The notes under the pieces are model-generated. The model ran no database searches. It had not been told where the DNA came from and saw only the letters and a program-made list of their open reading frames with translations. 64,000 nt of DNA, from the NCBI RefSeq assembly GCF_002394865.1, contig NZ_DGUZ01000001.1, positions 101,049-165,048 on the forward strand, in the 5' to 3' direction. Both the position numbers and the translations under genes were made by a program. Below, one piece after another: positions 8,571 to 17,055 of this stretch (position 1 is its first letter; each line of letters begins with the position of its first letter). This DNA comes from Fibrobacter sp. UBA4297. Its GTDB lineage: Bacteria > Fibrobacterota > Fibrobacteria > Fibrobacterales > Fibrobacteraceae.

Positions 8571-9977
8571 ATGCCCTTTGATGAGGCTAGCAAAAAATCT
8601 AAATTTGCCGCGGTTTTCAGGTGCTATATGGCAACAGATGCGTTAAAGACGAACATGGATATGCTGAACGGCCCTCTCGGAAGAAAAATCTTGAGGTTTG
8701 CCATTCCGCTTGCGGCGACGAGCATTTTGCAACAACTGTTCAATGCGGCCGATATTGCCGTGGTCGGGCAATTTGCAGGCGACAAGGCGCTTGCTGCTGT
8801 CGGTGCCAACACGTTCGTGATAAACTTGCTCATCAACTTGTTTGTAGGGATTTCTGTTGGCGTGAACGTGGTGGTCGCCAATTCCGTTGGCGAACGCAGT
8901 TACCGTTCCGTGACGCGCAGCGTACACACCTCCGTTATTGTTTCGTTCTTTAGCGGAATCCTGCTTTCGTTTATCGGCGTCTTTTTTGCAAGGCCCATCC
9001 TTTCGGCGATTTCCACGCCATTGGACATCCTGGACATGGCGGTACGCTACTTGCGAATTTATTTTGCGGGCATGCCCTTTATGATGTTGTTCAATTTTAT
9101 AGCGGCCATCTTGCGTGGAAAAGGCGATACGAAACGCCCGCTATACGTGCTCCTTGTCGCAGGGGCGATAAATGTTGTCTTGAATTTGATTCTTGTCGCA
9201 GGCTTTGGGCTTGGCGTGTCGGGCGTCGCGATAGCGACCGTATTTGCAAACGCCATTAGCGGGCTTACGTTGTGCTACTTCTTGCTACATGAAATGGGAC
9301 CGTTCAAGCTCGAATTCTGGAAACTGCGTGTTACTCCGTTCTTTTTAGGACGCATCATGCGTGTGGGGCTCCCGGCAGGGCTTCAGGGCGTTGTGTTCTC
9401 GTTTAGCAATGTCTGCCTCCAGTCGGCTATCAATAGTCTCGGTTCTGCGACGGTGGCGGCTTCTGCGGCTGCACTCAATTACGAGTTCATCGTTTACTAC
9501 TGGCTCAATTCTTTCTCGCATGCTTGTGTGACGTTCGTGGGACAAAATTACGGTGCAAGGAACATGGCGCGTTGCCGCAGTACCGTGCGCTGGACGCTCT
9601 TGCTTGGCGGTTCATCGACGATTGTGTTGAGCCTTCTCTGTTGCCTTTTTGCGCACCCACTACTTTCTGTGTTTACCTCTGACCAGGGCATTATCGAAAT
9701 TGGTGCGATTCGCATGTACGTCGTGGTGGGCCTCCTTTTCATAAACGTGTTCCTAGATGTGTTCTCGGGCGCGCTCCGAGGCATGGGACAGTCGCTTTTG
9801 CCAGCGCTTACTTGTATGGTCGGGGTTTGCGGTATCCGCATTACCTGGGTTCTCCTTGTGTTCCCCAAGTACAATTCTTTTGCTTCTCTGATGGTGATTT
9901 ACCCGCTCAGCTGGGTGGCTACGATATCTGTCCTTGCTGGCATTTACATCTATTACGTAAAACGCACAAAATTCTAG
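8571..9977 (+). CDS. MATE family multidrug/Na+-driven efflux transporter
   Basis: Inner-membrane exporter of the MATE (NorM/DinF-like) family, about 450-470 residues with twelve predicted helices. The N-terminal family motif is visible (GPLGRKILRFAIPLAATSIL, then NAADIAVVGQFAGD). The second half repeats the fold from GLPAGLQGVVFSFSN. The start is uncertain. ATG 8571 has AAAGG 8-9 nt upstream. ATG 8628 (MATDALK) gives a more typical MATE N-terminus but has a weaker ribosome site. The substrate cannot be deduced. Confidence 0.9.
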   Translation: MPFDEASKKSKFAAVFRCYMATDALKTNMDMLNGPLGRKILRFAIPLAATSILQQLFNAADIAVVGQFAGDKALAAVGANTFVINLLINLFVGISVGVNVVVANSVGERSYRSVTRSVHTSVIVSFFSGILLSFIGVFFARPILSAISTPLDILDMAVRYLRIYFAGMPFMMLFNFIAAILRGKGDTKRPLYVLLVAGAINVVLNLILVAGFGLGVSGVAIATVFANAISGLTLCYFLLHEMGPFKLEFWKLRVTPFFLGRIMRVGLPAGLQGVVFSFSNVCLQSAINSLGSATVAASAAALNYEFIVYYWLNSFSHACVTFVGQNYGARNMARCRSTVRWTLLLGGSSTIVLSLLCCLFAHPLLSVFTSDQGIIEIGAIRMYVVVGLLFINVFLDVFSGALRGMGQSLLPALTCMVGVCGIRITWVLLVFPKYNSFASLMVIYPLSWVATISVLAGIYIYYVKRTKF

Positions 9978-10012
9978 GAAAGGCCCGCATATTGCATTTT
10001 TGTGGGCTTTTA
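9976..10012 (+). terminator. Weak hairpin after the MATE gene
   Basis: AGGCCCGCA and TTGTGGGCTT form an imperfect stem followed by TTAT, starting at the MATE stop codon. The T-run is short, so termination is uncertain. Confidence 0.4.
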
Positions 10013-10147
10013 TAGACGTAAATATTTGTTATCCGACTTGCGTGTTTGGGCAGTATTGCCAATTATTTGACATTTTGTCAATGGTCAAAAAACTGCCATT
10101 TGAGAAATAAGCCGTAAATAAAGATAGTTTACGGGTGTCCAAATACA

Positions 10148-10297
10148 GCCGATTTGGGATTGGATTCAATGGTGTCAATTAGTGTTGGAGAATTGATGCT
10201 TCTGTATCGGATGGAGACTCGGATCACTATTCTTCATGATTTTTTTTACCTAGTGACCTTGGCCGAATAGAGTTTCCAATCCCAAACGGCCATTTTT
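10148..10297 (+). ncRNA. Candidate structured RNA with long closing stem and T-run
   Basis: A 16-bp closing stem with one bulge joins GCCG and TTTGGGATTGGA (10148-10164) to TCCAATCCCAAACGGC (10275-10290), directly followed by CATTTTTT. Inside are the hairpins TCAATT/AATTGA and GGATCACTA/TAGTGACC, giving a multibranch junction. An alternative short stem, GGCCG (10261) with CGGCC (10287), would compete with the closing stem just before the T-run. It lies between convergent genes with no downstream plus-strand gene, so a stand-alone RNA is more likely than a riboswitch. No family is recognised and the promoter is not clear. Confidence 0.4.
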
Positions 10298-10317
10298 TCC
10301 ACAACAACCCTGTATCT

Positions 10318-10347
10318 ATCAACTAGTAACTCTGAGCGAATAACTAG
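10318..10347. repeat. Short inverted TAGT-rich arms
   Basis: AACTAGTAACTC and GAGCGAATAACTAGTT form a small inverted pair. It resembles the arms of the larger composite elements elsewhere in the window. Confidence 0.35.
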
Positions 10348-11883
10348 TTACAGCAAGTCGTCTAAATTGATCCCGTACATTCTGACGTTATCAATCCAGA
10401 TATCCGTGCCGTTGTACACAAAGATGGTAAAGCGCGTAATCTTGTTGCGTGTCACGTCCCAGCCGTGGTAGCTTTTTTTGTCCGGATTTGTGAAATCGGA
10501 TGGCTTGATGGCGACACGAGTCCATTCTTCGTTGACACTTCCTTTATACGAGGTCTTGTAGTTTGTATCGGATTCTACAATCGTCTCGAGGAATACTTCG
10601 AAATCCCCGCTGCCCTTGAGCCAAACTTCCACGGAGTCGAGTCTGCTCAAGTCGTGCTGGTGCGCGGCTATGCGCGTCCCGATGACAACGTAGCGGCCGA
10701 GCTTGTTCGCCTGGTACTGCACATGCAGCATGTTCTTGCCGAAGATGGTGCTGTCAGCCTTTTCGATGCCGTTGGTCGGCTTTTGGTCAAGGTTGTTCTT
10801 GACCGTTGCACTATCGTGCGGTTGTACGTACCAGTTGTAGTTAAGTGGCGCGGGCAGTGCGTTTAAGTCGGTGCCTGCTTCGAAATTCAAAACCTCGACG
10901 CTGTTGAGAGCGCTGATAAGCGAATCGCTGAGCCCTTCCCAGACTTTGACGCTGTCGAGCTTGGCTGCTTTCTTGTCGCCCCAGGTGAGTAGCCATGGTC
11001 TGACCGTATCGGCTGCACTTTCAACGCGGATGTTGAGGGTTGCACTGTTGATGGTCGTGTCCCAGCCGTCGATTTCAAACGGGATGAGGTTGCCACTTCC
11101 GTCGTAGAGGCGAATGTCGCTACCGTCCTTCTCTGCCTTTGAGAAATCAAAGTTTTCTTCGGTCAGGCGCAGAACGAGAACGGTCGGGAAACTGAGCGGG
11201 CGCATCCAGTCCGAAATCAATTCGGAGGGCATGAATCGGATGGATTTTTCCGGGAACGTCTTGTTCGGGTTTTCGATGAGGCCGAGGTCAATCGTGTCCT
11301 TCGGCGTGACTGTTGTCGAAGTTTGGCCGATAGAGTTTATGTCGTCATCGTCCCAGGCGCTCACAGTGAGGTTTCCGCACGGAGCCTTCTGAATGACGAA
11401 CTGTCCGAGCGTATCGGTCTTGACAATCGTGTTCACGCCCTGAACGGCTACCCAGGCAAATCTTGCGCTGTCCGGCAGGTCTACGAGTCCCTTGACCGTG
11501 CCTGTCGCTTCGAGCGATGCACTGTCGAGCTTGTATTCGTGGTTCAAGTTGTTGAACGTGTACTGCAAGACAATGGACGAATCGCCCTTGATAAAATTAA
11601 TAGTGTATGAACCGTTCTGGTGACCGTCGATGTGGACCCAACCGTTCGTGTCGGTTATACCTTCGTAGGTGTAGTTTACAGTAGCTGTTTCGGCGGTGTC
11701 AGCGACATACCAAGAGGGGAGCACCTGGTAGCGCACCTTGGCAGCCGGCGTACCGGCATCAAAGATTCGAATCGCGATGGCGTTTTCTATTTCCGTCGTA
11801 TTCCCGGCCGTGTCGTTGCTTGCGGTGCAGGCAGCGAGGAGTCCAAAGGGAACCAAATAAAGAAGCTTGTTAAAATTTTTCAT
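10348..11883 (-). CDS. Lipoprotein with Ig-like repeats and a DUF2341-like domain
   Basis: A 511-residue exported lipoprotein with signal peptide and lipobox LLAAC (Cys19). Residues about 35-200 look like Ig or carboxypeptidase-regulatory beta modules (TDTNGWVHIDG, TDTLGQFVIQKAPCG). Residues about 215-330 resemble DUF2341 (LSFPTVLVLRLTEENFDF, then DGSDIRLYDGSGNLIPFEID). The last 170 residues resemble a galactose-binding/CBM-like jelly roll (DSVEVWLKGSGDFEVFLE, and WIDNVRMYGI at the end). This suggests surface attachment to glycans, but the ligand is unknown. It begins 1 nt after the stop of the upstream TIGR02147 gene, so the two form an operon. Confidence 0.75.
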   Translation of the reverse strand: MKNFNKLLYLVPFGLLAACTASNDTAGNTTEIENAIAIRIFDAGTPAAKVRYQVLPSWYVADTAETATVNYTYEGITDTNGWVHIDGHQNGSYTINFIKGDSSIVLQYTFNNLNHEYKLDSASLEATGTVKGLVDLPDSARFAWVAVQGVNTIVKTDTLGQFVIQKAPCGNLTVSAWDDDDINSIGQTSTTVTPKDTIDLGLIENPNKTFPEKSIRFMPSELISDWMRPLSFPTVLVLRLTEENFDFSKAEKDGSDIRLYDGSGNLIPFEIDGWDTTINSATLNIRVESAADTVRPWLLTWGDKKAAKLDSVKVWEGLSDSLISALNSVEVLNFEAGTDLNALPAPLNYNWYVQPHDSATVKNNLDQKPTNGIEKADSTIFGKNMLHVQYQANKLGRYVVIGTRIAAHQHDLSRLDSVEVWLKGSGDFEVFLETIVESDTNYKTSYKGSVNEEWTRVAIKPSDFTNPDKKSYHGWDVTRNKITRFTIFVYNGTDIWIDNVRMYGINLDDLL

Positions 11884-11884
11884 T

Positions 11885-12715
11885 TTACTTCTCCTTCTTT
11901 TTATTGAGTGCGACGGGGAATAAGGCGAGGTTCAACTGCATAACGCGATCGGGGACGATGCACTTGTCGACGCGAATCTGGATTTCCTTGCGGAATTCCT
12001 TGAGCATTTTCTTCAGGTCTTCGAAACCTTTGGCGTCAACGGCCATGGTGATGGTCGAAATATCTCGGTTTTCTGGCGGAATTTCATTGAGCGAGCGGAT
12101 GCCGAACTGCATGACCTTCGAATGGAAGCTGCGGATGGCTTCTGCCTTTTCGGCGCCTTGAACCGTGATGTGCGGGTCGGCGAGGCGGACTTTGCTGTTG
12201 TTGTTAATCGGCTGGATAAATCCGAGCGATTTCAAAATCTCGATGCTTTCTTGCGCCTGTTCTTCGGTGATAGGCGGAATTACGCTGTTTGCAATTTCCG
12301 GAATGTCCACGTTGCCGTGTTTCACTTCGATGAGCGCTCTTACGACGATGGTCCACCAGGCACTTAAATACTTGAGCTCGTTGTCTTTGAGCAAATGGCG
12401 TTTCACATCGCGCAGCTGGAACGCCTTTTGCAAAATTTCCGCTTTTGTCTTTTCGGATTTCGTGCGCGATGCGACAATCAGCAAATCAAAGTATGCGGCT
12501 CCGCGACCGTCAAGCCCGAGCATTTTCTTTGCGGCGGGGACTGCGTGGACGGGGAGATTGCGCTTTTTCTGAACAATGTAGTAAGCGTGACTTGAATCCA
12601 AGCCAAGCGTTTTGCCGAGAGTGCTGAAGGAATACAAGGAGTTGTGTTTCTTATGCTCCAAGTAATAATCCTTGATCATATCCCGGTAGTCATCGTAATC
12701 AAAGATTTCTGCCAT
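11885..12715 (-). CDS. TIGR02147 family protein (DUF4423; putative HTH regulator)
   Basis: A family first defined as paralogues in Fibrobacter succinogenes. The N-terminal signature is clear: FDYDDYRDMIKDYYLEHK, then YSFSTLGKTLGLDSSHAYYI, which looks like a helix-turn-helix, and a conserved C-terminal half with DISTITMAVD and FRKEI. Its regulatory role is inferred from the HTH. ATG 12715 is chosen because it gives the family's usual start MAEIFDYDDYRD. It is co-directional with and immediately upstream of the lipoprotein gene (1-nt gap), so it probably regulates or is co-regulated with it. The paralogous expansion suggests each copy controls a neighbouring surface protein. Confidence 0.85.
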   Translation of the reverse strand: MAEIFDYDDYRDMIKDYYLEHKKHNSLYSFSTLGKTLGLDSSHAYYIVQKKRNLPVHAVPAAKKMLGLDGRGAAYFDLLIVASRTKSEKTKAEILQKAFQLRDVKRHLLKDNELKYLSAWWTIVVRALIEVKHGNVDIPEIANSVIPPITEEQAQESIEILKSLGFIQPINNNSKVRLADPHITVQGAEKAEAIRSFHSKVMQFGIRSLNEIPPENRDISTITMAVDAKGFEDLKKMLKEFRKEIQIRVDKCIVPDRVMQLNLALFPVALNKKKEK

Positions 12716-12808
12716 AACCAAACCTATGGAGAAATATACTTTATTTTTCAGGGCTTCGTACACTCATATTGTTGATGGTCGTGCGTATTGCAGCGCGTTA
12801 GAGTCGAT

Positions 12809-13447
12809 TTAGGAGTGTGCCGTTTTGCAAAAAATGAATATGATAACAAATAGGGGGATGGCGGGAGCCCAGACGCCTTTAAAATAAAGCTTTAAATCTG
12901 CGATGCTCATGGAGGAATGGTTGATGATTGAAATTCCAAGATAAATGAGCAGCGTTTGCGTCCAAAATCCGCCTTTTGTTGTAAGTAAAAAGTATGAAAC
13001 GAGGGCGAAACTTGCAAGCCCCACAATGACCGGTGCACACGCCGTAAGCGAGTGCTGGACTGCTTGTAGAAAAAACGGGCCTTTAGCCTGATAAGTTACG
13101 TGTCCGAGTGAATTTTTGTCGCGGTCGAAAAAACTTACTTCATTCACTTTTGCGCCTGTGATTGTCGCGAGCAGGGCGTGCGAAAGTTCATGGAGAATTG
13201 TGCCCGGAATGGTGACATGGTTGACAAGGTAAAACGCAGCCTTGTAGCCGAAAAAGTAACAAAAGAATGCAAATTCTAACCGCTCGACAAGGTTTAGCAA
13301 AATACCGATAACGACGAGTGAAAGGATGAGTGCAACGAGAATAATTCCGCTGACGGCCGCCGTACCTTCAAATCCTGCTCCGCAGTTGACAATGTCGTAT
13401 AGCCATGCGACGAGATTGGTTAGCTGTGGGTAGAGATTAAACATCAA
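12809..13447 (-). CDS. Integral-membrane M50-like zinc metallopeptidase
   Basis: A 212-residue membrane protein with about five hydrophobic segments. An HExxH motif, HELSH (residues 86-90), lies at the end of a membrane segment preceded by IPGT. This is the arrangement of M50 / site-2-protease-like peptidases, where cleavage occurs in or near the membrane. A later segment (SMSIADLKLY) may supply the third zinc ligand, as Asp in the NxxPxxxxD-like motif of M50, but the canonical form is not clear. It is divergent from the gluzincin-like gene 66 bp away. The substrate is unknown. Confidence 0.65.
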   Translation of the reverse strand: MMFNLYPQLTNLVAWLYDIVNCGAGFEGTAAVSGIILVALILSLVVIGILLNLVERLEFAFFCYFFGYKAAFYLVNHVTIPGTILHELSHALLATITGAKVNEVSFFDRDKNSLGHVTYQAKGPFFLQAVQHSLTACAPVIVGLASFALVSYFLLTTKGGFWTQTLLIYLGISIINHSSMSIADLKLYFKGVWAPAIPLFVIIFIFCKTAHS

Positions 13448-13512
13448 AAATTTTTGGTGTGCGGTGTTGAAATTTTACTAGAATTATAAAAAAATATTTT
13501 GGTACACTACTT

Positions 13513-14529
13513 ATGGCTAAAAGTGGAAATAGGTCTCAATCGGGTACATGGGCTGTTGGCCTTATAGTCTGCGTTGTTTTGGCATTTGCTTTTATCACCT
13601 ACAGTAAGGAAAAAACGAAATTTGAAAAACACGAAGCGACTATCAAGGAAACGAATGAATGCCTTGCGGCTGGCGACTGGAAATGCGCCGAACGCAATGT
13701 CCGTGCGCTTTTGAAAACGGAACCGAACGATACGAATTTGCGGATGCATTTGGCGGGGCTTTTACTGGAGCAGGAACGCTATAGGGAATGCTTGAACTAT
13801 ATCGAGTCGTTGGATTTTAAAAGTGAAAAACTAGATTATTTCGCAGAGAAGGCGAAACGTCTGGAACAGGAAATGGAAAATCTCGGCGTCGAGAAGTCGA
13901 TGCATTTCAGATTGGAATTTGACGGAAGCCCATCCAAGAAAGATGTGATGGAAGCACTTGCCGTTTTGGAAGTGGCGTACGATTCGATTAGTAACTTGTT
14001 CGATTTCTTGCCCGAAAACAAGATGAGCCTTGTGCTGTATCAGGAAAAGGAATATCAGGGCGTGGGGCCTCGCCCGGACTGGGTGGCGGCTGTGTTTGAC
14101 GGCAAGTTACGTGTGCCTGTGAACCTGATGGCGTACCGTGAAGTTTATCGCCCGGTGCTGTTCCATGAACTGACGCATTCATTTGTACGTGCTATGACGC
14201 GTGCGCAGGTACCGCTGTGGATGAACGAGGGAATCGCGCAGGTTGTCGATGGCTCGCATAACGATGAGGTAAAGCCGCTTGGTGTAATTCCGAATCTTAA
14301 ATCTCTCACGGAACCTTTTGTGAACGAGCCGAATACAGAAAAGGCAAAGAAACTTTATTGGTATTCGAGGCGTATGGTCGAGGAACTTTTGAAGCGTGAT
14401 GGCGACGGTCCGGAGGCTTTCCGCAAGTTTGCCATCTGCTTGCAGGATTTGCGCGAACTTGGTACAGATGGTGCGTTGAAAAAGCATTATGGATTGACCG
14501 CCCTGGATTTGTTGGAGTCTGTAAAATGA
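13513..14529 (+). CDS. Membrane-anchored gluzincin-like metallopeptidase with TPR-like N-terminal region
   Basis: 338 residues: one transmembrane helix at residues about 13-30, then a TPR-like helical region (LAAGDWKCAERNVRALLKTEPNDTNLR). The peptidase-MA-like catalytic part has HELTH at 218-222 and the downstream Glu in MNEGIAQ, as in gluzincins. The active domain probably faces the periplasm. It overlaps the asparaginase gene by 4 nt (ATGA), so the two are coupled. The substrate is unknown. Confidence 0.75.
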   Translation: MAKSGNRSQSGTWAVGLIVCVVLAFAFITYSKEKTKFEKHEATIKETNECLAAGDWKCAERNVRALLKTEPNDTNLRMHLAGLLLEQERYRECLNYIESLDFKSEKLDYFAEKAKRLEQEMENLGVEKSMHFRLEFDGSPSKKDVMEALAVLEVAYDSISNLFDFLPENKMSLVLYQEKEYQGVGPRPDWVAAVFDGKLRVPVNLMAYREVYRPVLFHELTHSFVRAMTRAQVPLWMNEGIAQVVDGSHNDEVKPLGVIPNLKSLTEPFVNEPNTEKAKKLYWYSRRMVEELLKRDGDGPEAFRKFAICLQDLRELGTDGALKKHYGLTALDLLESVK

Positions 14530-15659
14530 AAAATGTCGTGATTCTTGCGACCGGCGGGACGATTGCCGGCGCGGGCGAGCAAGGTAAGGATATTGGGTAC
14601 AAGTCGGGCTCAATCAAGGCGCAAACGCTGATTGATGCAATTCCAGAATTGAGGAATGTGGCGAATATTTGCGTGGAGCAAGTTTGCAATATCAATTCGG
14701 ATGATATCACTTCTGAACTTTGGATTGCTTTGGCTCGCCGGATTCAGGAACTCTTGCAGCGCGAAGATGTCGACGGTATCGTGATGATGCACGGGACCGA
14801 TACGATGGAAGAAACGGCTTTCTTCTTGAGTCTCACGTTGGGAGGTTCTGCTTCGAAAGTCGCGGGTAAGAGTGAGGACTGCTCGAGTGTCGTTGAAAAA
14901 GCCGCGAAACCCGTGATTTTGACTGGTTCGATGCGCCCCGCTACCGCTGCAGAACCTGACGGCCCCGCAAACATCCTCTTTGCCGTGAAAAGCGCTGTAG
15001 ACTTGTGTGAGCTTAGTGTGCGAAAATCGCCGGATTCAACATTGTCAAGCCCGCCAGAGTCTGTCTTGAGCGAAATCGTAGGCGGCGGGCATCCCCTTCT
15101 CGTAAATGAAAAAAATCCCGCAGGTGTTTACGTAGCCTTTGCAGGTAAATTAATGAACGCTCGCTCGGTGCAAAAAATTCACGCGAATGATTTGGATGCT
15201 TTTGCTGAATTGTCATGCCCACCAGAGTCTGTCCTGAGCAAAGTCGCAGGAAGCGGGCGCCACCCTCTCGTAAAAGCATTCGACATCTCGAATGTGCACG
15301 AATTGCCGCACGTTTCTGTGCTCTACTTTAACGCAGATGCCGATGCTGAACTTGTGCGCTTTGCGATAGAACGTTCGGCAGGGCTTGTCATTGCAGGTGC
15401 TGGCGCTGGAGAATTTTCTCGTGAATGGGCAGACGCGATTGCTGATGCTGTTGCAGAAAAGAATATCCCCATCGTGGTTTCGACGCGAATCAATCGTGGT
15501 CGCATTGTCCCGGAACAGCTCCTTGTGTCGGGAACGATTGCCGCTTACGATTTACCCCCAGCCAAAGCCGCCGTCCTCTTGCGCCTCGCGCTAACCATCA
15601 CGAATGACTCCGCTGCCATTCAAAATTTTTTTGAAACATCGTTCATCTTGCCATCCTGA
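14526..15659 (+). CDS. ansA: L-asparaginase carrying two in-frame repeat-encoded insertions
   Basis: Hydrolyses asparagine to aspartate and ammonia. Both active-site regions of the asparaginase family are intact: ATGGTIAG near the N-terminus and HGTDTMEET with the catalytic Thr-Asp. At 377 residues it is longer than the usual 325-340. Most of the excess lies in two 20-residue segments encoded by copies of a dispersed palindromic repeat (15043-15102 and 15211-15270). Both read in the same frame and give the related peptides SSPPESVLSEIVGGG and SCPPESVLSKVAGSG. A third segment, ASKVAGKS (near 14849), may be a decayed copy. No signal peptide is evident, which suggests a cytoplasmic type I enzyme. 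Activity with the insertions is plausible but unproven. Confidence 0.88.
   Translation: MKNVVILATGGTIAGAGEQGKDIGYKSGSIKAQTLIDAIPELRNVANICVEQVCNINSDDITSELWIALARRIQELLQREDVDGIVMMHGTDTMEETAFFLSLTLGGSASKVAGKSEDCSSVVEKAAKPVILTGSMRPATAAEPDGPANILFAVKSAVDLCELSVRKSPDSTLSSPPESVLSEIVGGGHPLLVNEKNPAGVYVAFAGKLMNARSVQKIHANDLDAFAELSCPPESVLSKVAGSGRHPLVKAFDISNVHELPHVSVLYFNADADAELVRFAIERSAGLVIAGAGAGEFSREWADAIADAVAEKNIPIVVSTRINRGRIVPEQLLVSGTIAAYDLPPAKAAVLLRLALTITNDSAAIQNFFETSFILPS
15043..15102 (+). repeat. 60-nt palindromic repeat inside ansA, copy 1
   Basis: Begins TGTCAAGCCCGCC, contains AGAGTCTGTCTTGAGCG and ends GGCGGGCATCCCCTTCTCG. It aligns without gaps to copy 2 (48 of 60 positions by eye) and to the intergenic family. 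It is read in frame as part of the asparaginase. Confidence 0.8.
15211..15270 (+). repeat. 60-nt palindromic repeat inside ansA, copy 2
   Basis: Begins TGTCATGCCCACC, contains AGAGTCTGTCCTGAGCAAAG and ends GCGGGCGCCACCCTCTCG. It is in the same orientation and reading frame as copy 1. Confidence 0.8.
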
Positions 15660-15670
15660 ACTATTATTTT

Positions 15671-15704
15671 TGTCATGCCCGCGAAAGCGGGCACCCCCTC
15701 TTGG
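15671..15704 (+). repeat. Dispersed palindromic element between ansA and dtd
   Basis: TGTCATGCCCGCGAAAGCGG followed by GCACCCCCTCTTGG, with stem TGCCCGC/GCGGGCA. It fills almost the whole gap before the dtd start. Confidence 0.75.
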
Positions 15705-15716
15705 AAAACAATCATT

Positions 15717-16154
15717 ATGAAATTTCTCATCCAACGAGTCACTAAGGCTCAAGTCGATATTGAAGGTCAAACTGTCGGTAAAATTGATAACAAGGGATTC
15801 CTTGTGCTGATTGGCGTAGGCGAGGGCGATACCCGCGAAATCGCCGACCGCTTCATCAAGAAAATGCTTGCGCTTCGCATCTTTGCCGATGAAAACGGAA
15901 AGACGAACCTCTCCATTAAGGACGTGGGCGGTTCGCTTCTGCTTGTTTCACAGTTTACGTTGTATGCCAATTGCAACAAGGGCAATCGCCCGACATTCAA
16001 TGGTGCTGGCAACCCGACGCTAGCCAATGAACTGTACGAGTACATCATCGGACAGTGCAAAAAAGAAGTTGCCATTGTCGAAACCGGAAAATTCGGTGCC
16101 GATATGCAAGTGAGCCTCGTCAACGACGGCCCATTTACTATAATGCTAGAATAG
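15717..16154 (+). CDS. dtd: D-aminoacyl-tRNA deacylase
   Basis: Removes D-amino acids mischarged on tRNA. The 145-residue product has the family N-terminus MKFLIQRVTKAQV, the active-site SQFTLYA motif with downstream NRPTF, and the C-terminal GP cis-proline motif (NDGPFTIMLE; most members have GPVT). ATG 15717 is chosen because it gives the conserved N-terminus; the frame extends upstream only through the palindromic repeat. Confidence 0.95.
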   Translation: MKFLIQRVTKAQVDIEGQTVGKIDNKGFLVLIGVGEGDTREIADRFIKKMLALRIFADENGKTNLSIKDVGGSLLLVSQFTLYANCNKGNRPTFNGAGNPTLANELYEYIIGQCKKEVAIVETGKFGADMQVSLVNDGPFTIMLE

Positions 16155-16172
16155 CACGAGTCTTATTGCTTT

Positions 16173-16202
16173 TGTCATTCCCGGATCAGCCGGGAATCTC
16201 CT
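16173..16202 (+). repeat. Dispersed palindromic element after dtd
   Basis: TGTCATTCCCGGATCAGCCG followed by GGAATCTCCT, with stem ATTCCCGG/CCGGGAAT. It lies just after the dtd stop codon and may double as a terminator-like hairpin. Confidence 0.7.
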
Positions 16203-16218
16203 TTGCTTGGAGTTCTTT

Positions 16219-17055
16219 ATGAAAAAGAATCATTTGTCGTTCATGGCTTTATTGTTCGCATCAACGCTATTCGTCTCTTGTGCGGGGTCGCGCGATAGTG
16301 CTCCCGAAGGTGGCGACATGGCTGACGCTCCTTGCACGGAATGCGGCACGCAAGGCGATATCGTGCTGAAAATCACGGACGAAAAGTTCTACCGCGAATG
16401 GAACCAGGTCGCATTTAGCCGTATCGATTCTAATGCCGTTGTGGGCGTTTTCCCTGCGCTCAAGGTGACGGCGACCCGTCCCGAAGAATGCAAAATGTGC
16501 CACAGCTTCAGTGCCGATGCTTTAGACTTTGACCTTGCACGCGTCGAAGATTCTTTGTTTGCAAAAGCGTTCCCGAAAATGCAACGCGATTTGATGATTG
16601 TCGGCATGCGCGTGCCGGATGCGGATTCCGCTTATGTTGATTCTTTGTCTGCAAAGATTCTAGCTGAAAAATTCGTGGAAGGCAAACGCCTGGATGACGT
16701 GACTCCGTGGGAAGAGCGCGATGGCGTGGAACAGACGATTGCACGCCAATTGCCATTTAAGCTAAAGGACTTGTTGAACGGAATTGCTAGCCGCTATGAA
16801 CTGCGTTATTTGACAATTCCGCTTGTGCTGAATGTGGAGATGGATCCGGATTTGGGCAAAAAAGGCGGCTTCAAATGGCAAATCGTGTGGAGCATGTGGG
16901 ATGCCCGCTACGGTGAACTTGTCGCCCTCACTTACTCTAAGTTCACTGCCGCAACGACGACCCGCGTGGCGCCCGAAAAGGAATGGGCAACACCGTTTGC
17001 CGCTAGACTCTGGAAACTGCTCAATACCGACGTCGCGCATTTCGAAAACCATTGA
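16219..17055 (+). CDS. Putative lipoprotein, unknown function
   Basis: 278 residues from ATG 16219, which has TGGAG upstream (an earlier TTG is less likely). Signal peptide with a lipobox-like FVSC (Cys21). Two small Cys motifs follow, CTECG and ECKMC, which could bind metal. The rest is mixed alpha/beta with many acidic residues and no recognised domain. It lies alone between dtd and psd, each separated by repeats. Confidence 0.7.
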   Translation: MKKNHLSFMALLFASTLFVSCAGSRDSAPEGGDMADAPCTECGTQGDIVLKITDEKFYREWNQVAFSRIDSNAVVGVFPALKVTATRPEECKMCHSFSADALDFDLARVEDSLFAKAFPKMQRDLMIVGMRVPDADSAYVDSLSAKILAEKFVEGKRLDDVTPWEERDGVEQTIARQLPFKLKDLLNGIASRYELRYLTIPLVLNVEMDPDLGKKGGFKWQIVWSMWDARYGELVALTYSKFTAATTTRVAPEKEWATPFAARLWKLLNTDVAHFENH

